The notes under the pieces: generated by a model
Told to the model about the DNA's origin: nothing
The model's database searches: none
What the model saw: the letters and a program-made list of their open reading frames with translations, nothing else
Translations under genes and position numbers: made by a program
In this document: positions 1 to 7,464 of the stretch, piece after piece
How positions within the stretch are numbered: the first letter of the stretch is position 1
How the letters are laid out: each line of letters starts with the position of its first letter
Virus record (IMG/VR): IMGVR_UViG_3300010151_000053
Span: 1 to 35,857 of that record
Length of the DNA stretch: 35,857 bases
Source: a virus
Strand: one strand, 5' to 3'

Positions 1-434
1 AAAGCCCTAACATAGATCGTTTTCACACCATCAGGAGTTGGATAAAAAGTAACTGTATCGTCCCAGAAACTCCACTCCCAAGGACGACCAGACGAAGCAA
101 CATCCAGCGGATAATTAAAATCAGCGTCATCGTTTCCGATGAACTGCATCACATGATCGTCGTCTTTCAAAGAAACTATTTCCCGAAGCCCTTGCGAAAC
201 GGCATCAGGAGCCGCAGCAATCTGTGCCAGCGTATATGTTTTATCGCTCGCAATGGTATTGAAAGTTGTTGACACATCATAGAAAGGCCAACGTTTTTCG
301 CTGTAAACAATAGTGTCAAAACCTTGACCGATCATAATGTCAAGTGTTTGGTCACTTATGTCGCTGCTATCAATATCTACAACATTCCGAACCTGATCGC
401 GAATTTGTTGCAACGTCATATTGGTAAAAGTCAC
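1..434 (-). CDS. Head-tail adaptor-like protein (3' part cut by window edge)
   Basis: The visible N-terminal 144 residues run on the minus strand off the left edge. The protein begins with a helical stretch (LQQIRDQVRNVVDID) and continues through SEKRWPFYDV and SFWDDTVTFYPTPDG. This style is typical of phage head-tail connector/adaptor proteins that sit under the portal, and its place just after the capsid gene fits that role. I chose the GTG at 434: it overlaps the upstream stop (GTGA) and has GAGGG about 8 bases before it. The ATG at 419 has no ribosome site. The function is inferred from position and sequence style; there is no diagnostic catalytic motif. Confidence 0.6.
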   Translation of the reverse strand, partial: MTFTNMTLQQIRDQVRNVVDIDSSDISDQTLDIMIGQGFDTIVYSEKRWPFYDVSTTFNTIASDKTYTLAQIAAAPDAVSQGLREIVSLKDDDHVMQFIGNDDADFNYPLDVASSGRPWEWSFWDDTVTFYPTPDGVKTIYVRA

Positions 435-685
435 GATTCAGCCCTCGCCTGATTTGTGTGACCGATACAAAGATCCGACCCGCCGACAGGACGCGCTTTG
501 CAGGGGTTTCCTGCGCGGGTCGTTGCAGAGCAAGATGCAACGGAAGTTTCTTCGATAAATTCAGTGACTCCTGGCATAGGGCGTGATCCCTTAACCTGCC
601 CTGGGGCGTAATGCCCTGGGCGTGTGTCACTTGAACCTGCGGGTCTTGCGTCCCGACTGTAAACCAAAGCTACTTCACGTTGCAT
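431..685 (-). CDS. Small Cys/His protein between capsid and adaptor genes
   Basis: An 84-aa protein with GGAG six bases before its ATG. Residues around 52-76 carry the pattern C-x9-C-x10-C-x2-H (CSATTRAGNPCK then LCIGH). This pattern recurs in small phage proteins and looks like a single zinc-binding knuckle. The N-terminal half is polar and without a recognisable fold. It lies downstream of the capsid gene across a strong hairpin and overlaps the adaptor start by four bases, so the two are probably translationally coupled. I do not recognise a function; a minor virion component or a host-interaction factor are both possible. Confidence 0.6.
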   Translation of the reverse strand: MQREVALVYSRDARPAGSSDTRPGHYAPGQVKGSRPMPGVTEFIEETSVASCSATTRAGNPCKARPVGGSDLCIGHTNQARAES

Positions 686-702
686 TCTTACTCCACTGTT
701 CT

Positions 703-734
703 GAGGTGGGGGGAAATCAATCCCCCCCCACCTC
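703..734. terminator. GC-rich hairpin after the major capsid gene
   Basis: An 11-bp perfect inverted repeat (GAGGTGGGGGG, then CCCCCCACCTC after a short loop) fills the gap between the capsid stop and the next gene on the minus strand. No U-tract follows on the minus strand; on the plus strand it is followed by TAGTTTATTAAT. It is better read as an attenuator or mRNA-stabilising 3' hairpin that keeps capsid expression above downstream genes than as a full terminator. Confidence 0.6.
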
Positions 735-741
735 TAGTTTA

Positions 742-1704
742 TTAATCGGTAAGGCCGTACAACATGCCTTGCCGTGACCTATTGGAAGTGGTCAACTCGC
801 CGTAGCACAAGATTTGCGCATAACGAGCATCTTGGTTCGTGGGCCGCACGAATGGTGTCGGCTGGAACCAAGTTTCAGTATGTGCCACAAGCCTGAGGTA
901 CTTCGTGTTCAAGAAGAACATTTTTCCGTTCAAGTCTGTGTGGCTGTCGAAGGTGCACGGTGCTCCTTTGAAAAGGAGGTTTTGGAACCCTGCATCTGCA
1001 ACTTCGGCACTTGTGTACCGAAGGTTTGGCTGAAGCAAAGACTCATACTTTTCGTATTCGTCTTGGTCACTGATGATGATTGTCGGCTGGTCATTACCAA
1101 CTGAAACCGTGTTGTACATCGTTGACATGGCTACCAAAGTAAGGGCACCGCCTTGGTTGGTCAGTGTTGACCTCCACCAAGCATTGTCAGAATCAGTAGC
1201 GTCGATACCTGCAAGTGTACTTCCAGGGCCGTCGTTACCAGTTCCGACAAGACCGTTCAGACCCATAAAGTCTTTTCCGCCGTTGCCTGCACCATTGCTC
1301 CAGAACATAGTGTTCATGTTCTCGATAATGGTTTCCTCGGTTTGCATGATCTTGCCTTCGAGAAGGTCAATGATCGCTGCTTCGCCATTGTTTTTTGCTT
1401 CCTCAATGCCAGTAATAGTTACGGTCGCTGCATACTGTTTCCAGTCGAACTCAGCGGCTGTAATGCCTGCCTGAGCAGTCGTGTCAATCGTGTCAGCGCC
1501 GCTATATGAGCCAGCGGTTGAGTTTGTACCGTAAATGATGGGGACAACGATTTTGGCTCCACCGTTAATGCGCCGAATGGTCTGACCATTGGTAAGCGCA
1601 TAAAACAGAGGACGAGCCGTAAAAACGTTATCAGCCAACTTAGGTACGTAGTTTTTGAGCGTTGTGCTCAGAATTGCATCAAAATCTGCGTTTCCAGCAG
1701 CCAT
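742..1704 (-). CDS. Major capsid protein
   Basis: A 320-aa protein directly after the scaffold gene and two genes after the portal, with AGGAG five to six bases before its ATG. The sequence is that of an HK97-fold coat subunit: an N-terminal helical arm, then a run of beta/loop segments (AKIVVPIIYGTNST), an E-loop-like Gly/Ser/Thr-rich part near residues 60-85, and a spine-helix candidate with EEAKNNGEAAIIDLLEGK around 100-118. The C-terminal half has the small and aromatic residues usual in A-domain loops. It forms the icosahedral shell. I make the family call from sequence style and position, not from a single signature motif. The strong ribosome site and the downstream hairpin fit very high expression. 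Confidence 0.85.
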   Translation of the reverse strand: MAAGNADFDAILSTTLKNYVPKLADNVFTARPLFYALTNGQTIRRINGGAKIVVPIIYGTNSTAGSYSGADTIDTTAQAGITAAEFDWKQYAATVTITGIEEAKNNGEAAIIDLLEGKIMQTEETIIENMNTMFWSNGAGNGGKDFMGLNGLVGTGNDGPGSTLAGIDATDSDNAWWRSTLTNQGGALTLVAMSTMYNTVSVGNDQPTIIISDQDEYEKYESLLQPNLRYTSAEVADAGFQNLLFKGAPCTFDSHTDLNGKMFFLNTKYLRLVAHTETWFQPTPFVRPTNQDARYAQILCYGELTTSNRSRQGMLYGLTD

Positions 1705-1718
1705 TTGATTCTCCTAGT

Positions 1719-2435
1719 TTACTGTTGGGCTAATTCTTGTCTCGCAAGGTCAAATGCGTCGTGAATAGAATTAACCGCAGACACAGCACGATCAACATTA
1801 GAAGGAGCAGAACCAGGAGTCGCATCGACTACCGCAGCATTACGCTTGTCTTGCACAATTTGTGCTTCTTGTTTAGAAGCTTGGGTTTGACCTAAAGCAT
1901 TCTCGTAATTGAGATGTGCATATGCAGCGTCAAGGTTTCCAATATTATGTTTCAAAGCGTGAGCATATAGTTCTTGTTCACTAATGTCTGTACCGTACTT
2001 ATCGCGGATAACGTCCATTTCTTTACGCAAATTGTCTTGTCTTTGCACTCGATTTTGTTCTTCAATGGCAGATTCAACTTTGCGCAAGCGAACTTCATCT
2101 GGGTCCAAATCTTCATAATCAAAGTCATCATCGTAACTTGTATGAGTGTTTTGGGTGCCCACGCCTACTCCAAACGCATCTCCTAGAGCGGAAATAGCTG
2201 CTTCGGGGTCTGCTTCTAATGCTTGTACTATTGCTTCTGCTTGAGTCAATCTCTCGCGTTCTCGGGCCAACTCTTGCGTTTTACGTGTGTAATCTGCTTG
2301 TCGTTGGTACCCACTTTGAAGTTCGTCCAAACTTACACGCTGTTCAACACCGTCAACTTTGACGGCATATCCTTCGGGGTTTGAATTTCCTTCTGAAACG
2401 TTTGGAGTGCTGGTATCCAGTTCCATAGCTTCCAT
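1719..2435 (-). CDS. Capsid scaffolding protein
   Basis: A 238-aa, strongly charged, mostly helical protein between portal and capsid genes, the standard position for a scaffold. The N-terminus carries a short beta unit (YAVKVDGVEQRVSLDELQSGY) seen in many phage scaffolds, followed by a coiled-coil stretch from about 45 to 75 (QELARERERLTQAEAIVQALE). An acidic patch (DDDFDYEDLDPDEVR) comes next, then a basic/acidic helical C-terminal half. It would organise capsid subunits into the prohead and leave before or during packaging. No protease motif is visible, so it does not look like a fused maturation protease. AAAGGA lies seven bases before the ATG. Confidence 0.75.
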   Translation of the reverse strand: MEAMELDTSTPNVSEGNSNPEGYAVKVDGVEQRVSLDELQSGYQRQADYTRKTQELARERERLTQAEAIVQALEADPEAAISALGDAFGVGVGTQNTHTSYDDDFDYEDLDPDEVRLRKVESAIEEQNRVQRQDNLRKEMDVIRDKYGTDISEQELYAHALKHNIGNLDAAYAHLNYENALGQTQASKQEAQIVQDKRNAAVVDATPGSAPSNVDRAVSAVNSIHDAFDLARQELAQQ

Positions 2436-2477
2436 GTTGGAATCCTTTCGGGTGTTCCTTAAATATTAAGGATGTTG

Positions 2478-2484
2478 TGTCCCA
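2478..2484 (-). promoter_or_regulatory. TGGGACA motif upstream of scaffold gene
   Basis: On the minus strand GTGGGACA lies 42 bases before the scaffold ATG, in the only gap between portal and scaffold. It is followed 16 bases later by TAAGGA, itself part of the near-palindrome CCTTAATATTTAAGG. The same arrangement occurs before the gene at 4897. It may be the -35/-10 pair of a phage-specific promoter; this is inference from recurrence. Confidence 0.35.
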
Positions 2485-4371
2485 CTATAGGTTAGGTAAC
2501 TCCATCCCCATTTGATTCTGTAACTGTGAAAGCAATTCGGGAGGTACCCCGCCTGTTGCTTCAAACACTTGATCTGGTATAGGCCCAGGCTCCATACCGC
2601 CAGTCATAGAGGGAGGCGGAGGTTGCTCCGCCCCCCCAGCAGCAGCTTGTTCGGGAGCCGCAGGCTGCTGCATCATAAACTTTTCAGGATTTTTGACCCC
2701 AAAACCAAACTGCAACACGTATCTGGCTAACTCGTTGGGATCGATAACGGTCCCAATCAAAGGACCAACTGCGTTCATTAATGAAATTGCCTGCTGTCTG
2801 CGGGCTGTTTCATTTAAGGGTTGCGTCGAACCGCCCTCCACTGAGAAATCGTATTCCCCTAAAATGTCATCACGGGTGTAAGCAACATAAAACTTTTCGT
2901 CATTTTTGCCAGTAATCCGAACCATCTGAGGTTGAGTCATGTATTGCTGCATCAACTGCAAAATGCGGCGGGCCACTTCCCCAATAGAAATTTCGACTAT
3001 TGCAAGCTTGTCCGAAGAACGAGCATTGCCAGCATCAGCAATAATGCTGGCTTCCGTAGCCGTTCGCCGTATCTCGGGCATTTGCCCGCGCGCGTACTCA
3101 GAAACTCCACTGACAGTATTAATGTCCTGTTCGATAATTGCAGACTGTTGGTAAATCTCTGGAGCTAAAGGAACTTGAGGAAGTGGAGCAACCACTTCCG
3201 AAAGGGGCTTGTTCTCATCGACAACAGGGACAAACCGTCCATCTTCTTCAGATTCTAAAGCTTCTCGACCTTCTGGACCGAAAGAACGCTCATGGTAAAG
3301 ATACTTACGGGCGTAACGCTTCCGATGGTTCACCATCTGAGTACGTGTTTTATTTAATTCTTCTTGTAACGATTCGATTTGCTCCAAATCACCCATTGGG
3401 TAAAAAATGTCTGGAACATCGTAGTTTCGCATCATCACAAATGGGTGACCGAATGCGTAGGGTATTTGAGTCGGATCAAGCAAGTAATCTTCGGCTTCGT
3501 AAGCGCAGACAGATAGGGTTCGCGCTTCAAGGTCGTAATATTCGAAAAGAGTTACACGATCAACTTGGTCAGCGTAATCGTCACGTTCAGTATCGTTATT
3601 CCAACGAATCTTTAGCCCAGAATCGGCTTTGAGGTTTCTGCGTACACCTTGCTTGAAGCGTTTATCACTTTTGACCTCAGACAATGGTCGCACAATTCTT
3701 TGCGCAATCCACTTCGCATCGTCCAAACACGTAGCCTCAGGGTCCACAAACATGTCGAAGGGTGAGATGCGTTCCACAAACGGCTGATCTTCAAGAACAA
3801 CCATTTTTGTATTGGGAAGAGAGGCCATGATGTCCTCATCGGAGGGTAACTCGCCAGCCATAGCAGGATTCGCCACAGCATATGCGTCCACCTCCCTTTG
3901 AGATTGTCGCATCTCTGCATCAATTTCGTATTCATTTAACGCTTGCTCTTCTTCAACAAATTTCCAGCCAACCTTAAGCCAAGCGTGCCCCACAATGAGG
4001 AAATCTTTTACGCTACGTCTAAAAGGGTTACGATAATCGTGGTGTCTCCAAAGGTAGTTCATTACCTGTTCTACAAATATGGCGCGGTCAGCATCGCCTT
4101 CCTGATTAGCGGCAATCGTGATTTTAGGATGATTTATCGCAACAGCGGGACCGATAACATTGACAGTGGAAAAAGCCAAATTAACAGAAATACGATCACT
4201 TTTAACTGTGCTAAGCCAACCATCCCTATCCCCCCAATAGGTTTTACCTCGATATATGTCAATCAACCGTCGCCACTTGTCGTCGTACCCTTCATCGGTA
4301 CGCCAACGTTGAGCTAAACGAAGGCGGGTATGCACCTTTGCGTAACGTTCCGACTTCGTTTCTCTTGCCAT
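2485..4371 (-). CDS. Portal protein
   Basis: A 628-aa protein between packaging genes and scaffold, the canonical portal position. N-terminal residues include RWRTDEGYDDKWRRLIDIYRG and SVNLAFSTVNVIGPAVAINHP, then VEQVMNYLWRHHDYRNPFRRS and FLIVGHAWLKVGW, a conserved pattern of large phage portals. The middle has a long helical segment (EQIESLQEELNKTRTQMVNHRKRYARK, about 305-335). The C-terminal about 40 residues are a Pro/Gln/Gly-rich tail. It forms the dodecameric ring for DNA entry and head-tail joining. The length is between T7-type and P22-type portals. The ribosome site is weak (TTAGGTA before ATG), so it may be coupled to the preceding gene 15 bases upstream. Confidence 0.9.
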   Translation of the reverse strand: MARETKSERYAKVHTRLRLAQRWRTDEGYDDKWRRLIDIYRGKTYWGDRDGWLSTVKSDRISVNLAFSTVNVIGPAVAINHPKITIAANQEGDADRAIFVEQVMNYLWRHHDYRNPFRRSVKDFLIVGHAWLKVGWKFVEEEQALNEYEIDAEMRQSQREVDAYAVANPAMAGELPSDEDIMASLPNTKMVVLEDQPFVERISPFDMFVDPEATCLDDAKWIAQRIVRPLSEVKSDKRFKQGVRRNLKADSGLKIRWNNDTERDDYADQVDRVTLFEYYDLEARTLSVCAYEAEDYLLDPTQIPYAFGHPFVMMRNYDVPDIFYPMGDLEQIESLQEELNKTRTQMVNHRKRYARKYLYHERSFGPEGREALESEEDGRFVPVVDENKPLSEVVAPLPQVPLAPEIYQQSAIIEQDINTVSGVSEYARGQMPEIRRTATEASIIADAGNARSSDKLAIVEISIGEVARRILQLMQQYMTQPQMVRITGKNDEKFYVAYTRDDILGEYDFSVEGGSTQPLNETARRQQAISLMNAVGPLIGTVIDPNELARYVLQFGFGVKNPEKFMMQQPAAPEQAAAGGAEQPPPPSMTGGMEPGPIPDQVFEATGGVPPELLSQLQNQMGMELPNL

Positions 4372-4385
4372 TACCTAACCCAACT

Positions 4386-4640
4386 TTAAGCTCGTTCGGG
4401 GGTGTGCCCAGCAGCACGAGCTTCTGCAAGCACCTTGTTCTCTCGCTCCCTCATCGTAAGATGCTGCTCATCTTTGGGCAGCATCGCACGCATGGTTTCC
4501 CCCCTAGCGATTGACACTGACTTCAATCTAAGGCGACGATCATACAATTCTTCAAGTTCCGTCATCGGAACGTCCCCCCTACGTTCCTTGACATACTCCA
4601 CAAATTCTTTGAAAGTTGCCCCGTTAGGGAGAACTGCCAC
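4386..4640 (-). CDS. Small helical hypothetical protein in packaging operon
   Basis: An 84-aa charged protein starting with GTG two bases after the stop of the preceding gene, so translation is probably re-initiated. It has no cysteine or membrane segment. The sequence (FKEFVEYVKERRGDVPMTELEELYDRRLRLKS) predicts two or three amphipathic helices. It is co-directional with portal and terminase. I do not recognise the family. A portal-assembly or packaging accessory is possible from position only. Confidence 0.65.
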   Translation of the reverse strand: MAVLPNGATFKEFVEYVKERRGDVPMTELEELYDRRLRLKSVSIARGETMRAMLPKDEQHLTMRERENKVLAEARAAGHTPERA

Positions 4641-4642
4641 TA

Positions 4643-4897
4643 TCAGCTATTCCGAACAGAACCGTTAGGCTGTTTGGCGGAAGGTTCTACCCGACCATCA
4701 GTACCATGCTGATTCCGAGGGGTTTCCCTAATCTTCATCGCAGAAGCCTTAACGCCAGGATGTGCGTTATTGGTACCTTCAGAGATTCGGGCAGGCTGTG
4801 AACCGCCAGGACGGGCAGGGCCGTTGTAAAGCTGATTTGTATTCAACTTTGGTTGGGCACCCATTCCTGAGGCATTGTACTTATTTGGTTTGGACAT
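4643..4897 (-). CDS. Small disordered hypothetical protein
   Basis: An 84-aa protein rich in Asn, Gly, Pro, Ser and Lys (SKPNKYNASGMGAQPKLNTNQLYNGPARPGG), predicted to be largely unstructured and basic. A clear ribosome site (AGGAG, seven to eight bases) precedes the ATG, and TGGGACA lies 41 bases upstream. It sits between the terminase nuclease gene and a second small gene before the portal. The function is unknown; low-complexity basic proteins in this position are sometimes minor head components, but nothing in the sequence proves it. Confidence 0.65.
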   Translation of the reverse strand: MSKPNKYNASGMGAQPKLNTNQLYNGPARPGGSQPARISEGTNNAHPGVKASAMKIRETPRNQHGTDGRVEPSAKQPNGSVRNS

Positions 4898-4932
4898 TAA
4901 ACGCTCCTAGCTAAAAGTCCTTACGTAAGAGT

Positions 4933-5598
4933 TCATACTGTCCCACGTGACGTGTGTACGCCAATACTATCCGTGGAAATATTATTCTTCGGTATTTGCC
5001 GATGCCACCAATCTAACGTAAACGTATCATCCACATTTTGAACATATTCGGGAATAAACGCATGTTTACGCATCTGATTAGCCAACGCCAACGACATAAC
5101 ACGATCATCATGTGGTGAACCTGACATCTGTCCGCGATCATTACGAGTAAAAGTACGCAATTCAGCGAACGTGTACTCATCATGCAAAATAAGCTCTTCA
5201 TTTTTTAAAGCTTGAGCCAACTCATCAATCATCAAAGGCTTAGAAGTACGAGTAGTCAACCAACCAAACTCCTGTGACATTCTCTGAGTGGACTGATTCA
5301 AACTCCGCCGACGATACAAATTAGGGTAACCCAACTGACGAAGCTGCGTAATGGTTGTCAACCCGTGGTTGTTTGCCTCAACGCAACACAAAGCATTCCC
5401 ATACCACAACCCAACACGATAAACCTCAGTCGCCAACTCGTCAGGAGGAATGCGACCATGCCAGATAGCTGCCTGCTCACCATTCTTGGCATCTATAACC
5501 TGAATACAAGAATAATCACCATGACCTAAACCCTCAGCGGTGTCCACCCCAAGGACATACCCACTCCATCGTTCTGGCTCGCTCCAAACGGTCAACAC
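4933..5598 (-). CDS. Large terminase, nuclease domain (separate gene)
   Basis: A 221-aa protein corresponding to the C-terminal RNase H-like nuclease of TerL. The acidic triad is visible: D19 in YVLGVDTAEG, E74 in CCVEANNHG, and D164/D165 in SPHDDRVMSLALA. This domain cuts concatemeric DNA at the start and end of packaging. It begins with GTG at 5598, overlaps the end of the ATPase gene by seven bases (GTGTTGA), and has GGAG five bases upstream, so it looks like a genuine separate start. The two reading frames differ by -1. No canonical X-XXY-YYZ slippery heptamer lies in register, so I do not favour frameshifting. A sequencing error in an otherwise single TerL gene remains possible. Confidence 0.85.
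   Translation of the reverse strand: MLTVWSEPERWSGYVLGVDTAEGLGHGDYSCIQVIDAKNGEQAAIWHGRIPPDELATEVYRVGLWYGNALCCVEANNHGLTTITQLRQLGYPNLYRRRSLNQSTQRMSQEFGWLTTRTSKPLMIDELAQALKNEELILHDEYTFAELRTFTRNDRGQMSGSPHDDRVMSLALANQMRKHAFIPEYVQNVDDTFTLDWWHRQIPKNNISTDSIGVHTSRGTV
4939..4945 (-). promoter_or_regulatory. TGGGACA motif upstream of 4897 gene
   Basis: GTGGGACA on the minus strand overlaps the last codons of the terminase nuclease gene and stands 41 bases before the next ATG. TAAGGA follows after 15 bases, within the palindrome CTTACGTAAG. The spacing and the TAAGGA match the copy before the scaffold gene almost exactly. Confidence 0.35.
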
Positions 5599-6479
5599 CT
5601 GAACTCCAAAACATCTTTTTGAATCTCGTGCATATACCCCGTTTTCCCAGCACTAATGAAATGACGCAAGTTATCGAGAACATCCAAATCGAACACAGGA
5701 TTTCCCGACCTAACAAACGCCTCCTCAGGGGTAGTCGGATACTCCTGTGCAAGCTGCCAAGGAAGCATTGAAGAAATTTTGCCCTCATACCATGACTCAT
5801 CGCGATCCTCCGAGGCAGACCAAGGGAAAAACATCGGAGAAAAATTGTTATTCCCTGTTGCCGCACCTGTCCAAAGGTTATGAAAAAAATTACCAGAGCC
5901 ATTAGCTGTACTTAGGCCAATGATCCGCCCTCCCACGTCAGCTACAGGCTCAATAGATGCCCACGCCTCCTCAGGGTTCGGGAGGAACGCCCACTCATCA
6001 ACCACAATAAGTGTCGCTGATTCACCACGGGCAGGATCCGAAGCAGAAGGCATCGACGTAATCTGGCTTCCGTTGTCAAACCCCATTCGTTGCTGATGCT
6101 CAACCAAAGACTTAGGTCCACGTTCGACCATCCATTCAGGCATGTGCTTATACCCGTACTTCGTTTTACGCAAAAGCAGCACCGACTCCCGCTCTGTCCG
6201 CGACAAATCAATAATATTTTGATCGTCCCTAAAAAACGCTAACCAAAATTGGTGTGCAGCAACCAAAGTCGTCCACCCAATCTGACGAGCCTTCAGGGTA
6301 AGCGAATACCTATTTGCGGACCATTCTTTAAGAGCTTTCGACTGAGCCTCACGTAAGACAAAAAGAACACGCCCATAACCAGGGTGAGCGATATGCCAAT
6401 AATTCTCAAGAAAATACTTTTCACTTTTCTGACACTTTCGCCACTCTGCCTCTTGCCGAAGCTCACTCAAACGACCCAC
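5592..6479 (-). CDS. Large terminase, ATPase domain (separate gene)
   Basis: A protein of about 295 aa with the packaging-motor ATPase motifs: a Walker A-like loop KARQIGWTT near 63-71, Walker B with catalytic glutamate TLIVVDEW near 156-163, and coupling motif GLSTANG near 188-194. A classical GKT is replaced by GWT, as in some other phage terminases. It ends (YPTTPEEAFVRSGNPVFD, then LEFRC) just where the nuclease domain would start in a normal TerL. I chose GTG 6479, which overlaps the upstream stop (TAGTG). A TTG at 6485 would add two residues and is about as likely. The product needs the nuclease protein encoded next to it for full terminase activity. Confidence 0.85.
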   Translation of the reverse strand: MGRLSELRQEAEWRKCQKSEKYFLENYWHIAHPGYGRVLFVLREAQSKALKEWSANRYSLTLKARQIGWTTLVAAHQFWLAFFRDDQNIIDLSRTERESVLLLRKTKYGYKHMPEWMVERGPKSLVEHQQRMGFDNGSQITSMPSASDPARGESATLIVVDEWAFLPNPEEAWASIEPVADVGGRIIGLSTANGSGNFFHNLWTGAATGNNNFSPMFFPWSASEDRDESWYEGKISSMLPWQLAQEYPTTPEEAFVRSGNPVFDLDVLDNLRHFISAGKTGYMHEIQKDVLEFRC

Positions 6480-6757
6480 TAGCAACCCATATCTTTCCTA
6501 AGACGCTCCCAAACAACCCACTGACCCTCGGTCCACGTATGATCAATCGTATTGTAAAGCTGGGAACACTGAGGGCCATACCCCATATTCGCAAGCAACG
6601 GAGGAGCCTCCTCCACCTCACTCCCACTAGACCACAGCACCATCACACCGCTGACAGCGGCAATCAGAGCCACCACAGCAGCACCAATCGCTGCAACAAT
6701 CTTTTTGATCGCCTTCGACCAAACATCCGCCGTTTCCGCAACATCCTCTATCGACAT
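6479..6757 (-). CDS. Small single-span membrane protein
   Basis: A 92-aa protein with one strong hydrophobic helix at about residues 18-44 (IVAAIGAAVVALIAAVSGVMVLW). A short N-terminal segment with acid and Lys residues precedes it, and a soluble C-terminal half with two Cys and many Trp follows (HTWTEGQWVVWERLRKDMGC). AGGGGG five bases before the ATG gives a good ribosome site. It lies between the small and large terminase genes and touches the ATPase start. It could be an inner-membrane packaging or lysis accessory, such as a second holin. It is not the obvious holin, which is at 20196. Function unknown. Confidence 0.6.
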   Translation of the reverse strand: MSIEDVAETADVWSKAIKKIVAAIGAAVVALIAAVSGVMVLWSSGSEVEEAPPLLANMGYGPQCSQLYNTIDHTWTEGQWVVWERLRKDMGC

Positions 6758-6766
6758 AACAACCCC

Positions 6767-6928
6767 CTACTGGCATGAATCACACACCTCAATATCTTCC
6801 AAACCGCAATATCCCAACGGCTCATCATCCAAAAACGGATCAGTCAGGAACCCAGGCCGCTCACCCATCAACTCAGGAAAATCCTCAAGAACCTCAACCA
6901 ACGTCCTCCCATCCTGCAACTCCGTCAT
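6767..6928 (-). CDS. 53-aa acidic protein coupled to TerS
   Basis: A short reading frame whose ATG overlaps the small-terminase stop as ATGA, a typical coupled junction. It fills the gap to the next gene exactly, with the stop about 10 bases before the ATG of the membrane protein. The protein is acidic (roughly 14 Asp/Glu against two Arg) and ends with CGLEDIEVCDSCQ, giving C-x7-C-x2-C near the C-terminus. I do not recognise it. The position, codon-perfect packing and coupling make it a credible gene despite its length. Confidence 0.6.
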   Translation of the reverse strand: MTELQDGRTLVEVLEDFPELMGERPGFLTDPFLDDEPLGYCGLEDIEVCDSCQ

Positions 6929-7380
6929 CCCTCAACCATCCTTAAAGTAATCGCCTCAGCTTCCAACGCAGAAGCAAGTTCCTCATCACTAAAGAGCGAA
7001 ACGTCCCGCTCATCCTCAACAGCAACCTTCCGCTTCGGAGTGAACTTATCTATATATTGCAAATACAACGAAGCCGCCTTCACATCGCCAGCAGCAGCCT
7101 GCTGCCAGAGCGCATCTATGACGCTCTGAACCCTTTCAGGGTTGATGTTCAGTTCCGCTGCACGTCGATCCCATTCTTTAATGAACCGTTGGTCACGTTT
7201 AATGCGTCTTACGGAATCTTCGTGGATCTCGTTTTCTCGCGCCCAGTCGCGTTGTGTGGCTGGGGAGCGCTCTGGGCCGCGGAGCAGCCACTCTAATAGT
7301 TCTTTCCAAAGTTCTGGCATATGTTTTTCGCCCGTGTCTGGGTCTGCTACCCATCCACGGCCTCCACCGTTCTGTGCCAT
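6925..7380 (-). CDS. Small terminase subunit-like DNA-binding protein
   Basis: A protein of about 151 aa heading the packaging operon. An N-terminal helix-turn-helix (SPATQRDWARENEIHEDSVRRIKRDQRF) is followed by a helical segment (NPERVQSVIDALWQQAAAGDVKAASLYLQYIDKFTPKRK). This layout is typical of TerS proteins of the phBC6A51-like HTH group. It would bind the packaging site and regulate the TerL ATPase. I chose ATG 7380, because GAGGTG lies seven bases upstream. The GTG at 7389 sits on top of that ribosome site. Confidence 0.8.
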   Translation of the reverse strand: MAQNGGGRGWVADPDTGEKHMPELWKELLEWLLRGPERSPATQRDWARENEIHEDSVRRIKRDQRFIKEWDRRAAELNINPERVQSVIDALWQQAAAGDVKAASLYLQYIDKFTPKRKVAVEDERDVSLFSDEELASALEAEAITLRMVEG

Positions 7381-7408
7381 TGTTATCACCTCTACCTGTA
7401 TGCGTTAA

Positions 7409-7415
7409 TGTCCCA
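7409..7415 (-). promoter_or_regulatory. TGGGACA motif upstream of TerS
   Basis: Minus-strand AATGGGACATTAACGC lies 28 bases before the TerS ATG, with TAGAGG after a 14-base spacer, though that hexamer overlaps the ribosome site. It is the third minus-strand copy of the motif seen before the scaffold gene and the 4897 gene. It is a candidate start signal for the late operon. Confidence 0.3.
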
Positions 7416-7464
7416 TTCGGACAATAACATATTTGGGACGAGGGGTTCTACTAGTAAACTACCT

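Noticed and set aside
814-1474. Plus-strand frames opposite the capsid gene
   Set aside because: Shadow frames of the major capsid gene, without their own start signals or recognisable protein features.
5592-5625. Programmed -1 frameshift joining the terminase halves
   Set aside because: CAA AAA GAT GTT TTG GAG contains A and T runs, but no X-XXY-YYZ heptamer is in register with frame 0, and no strong downstream structure is evident. The nuclease ORF has its own ribosome site.
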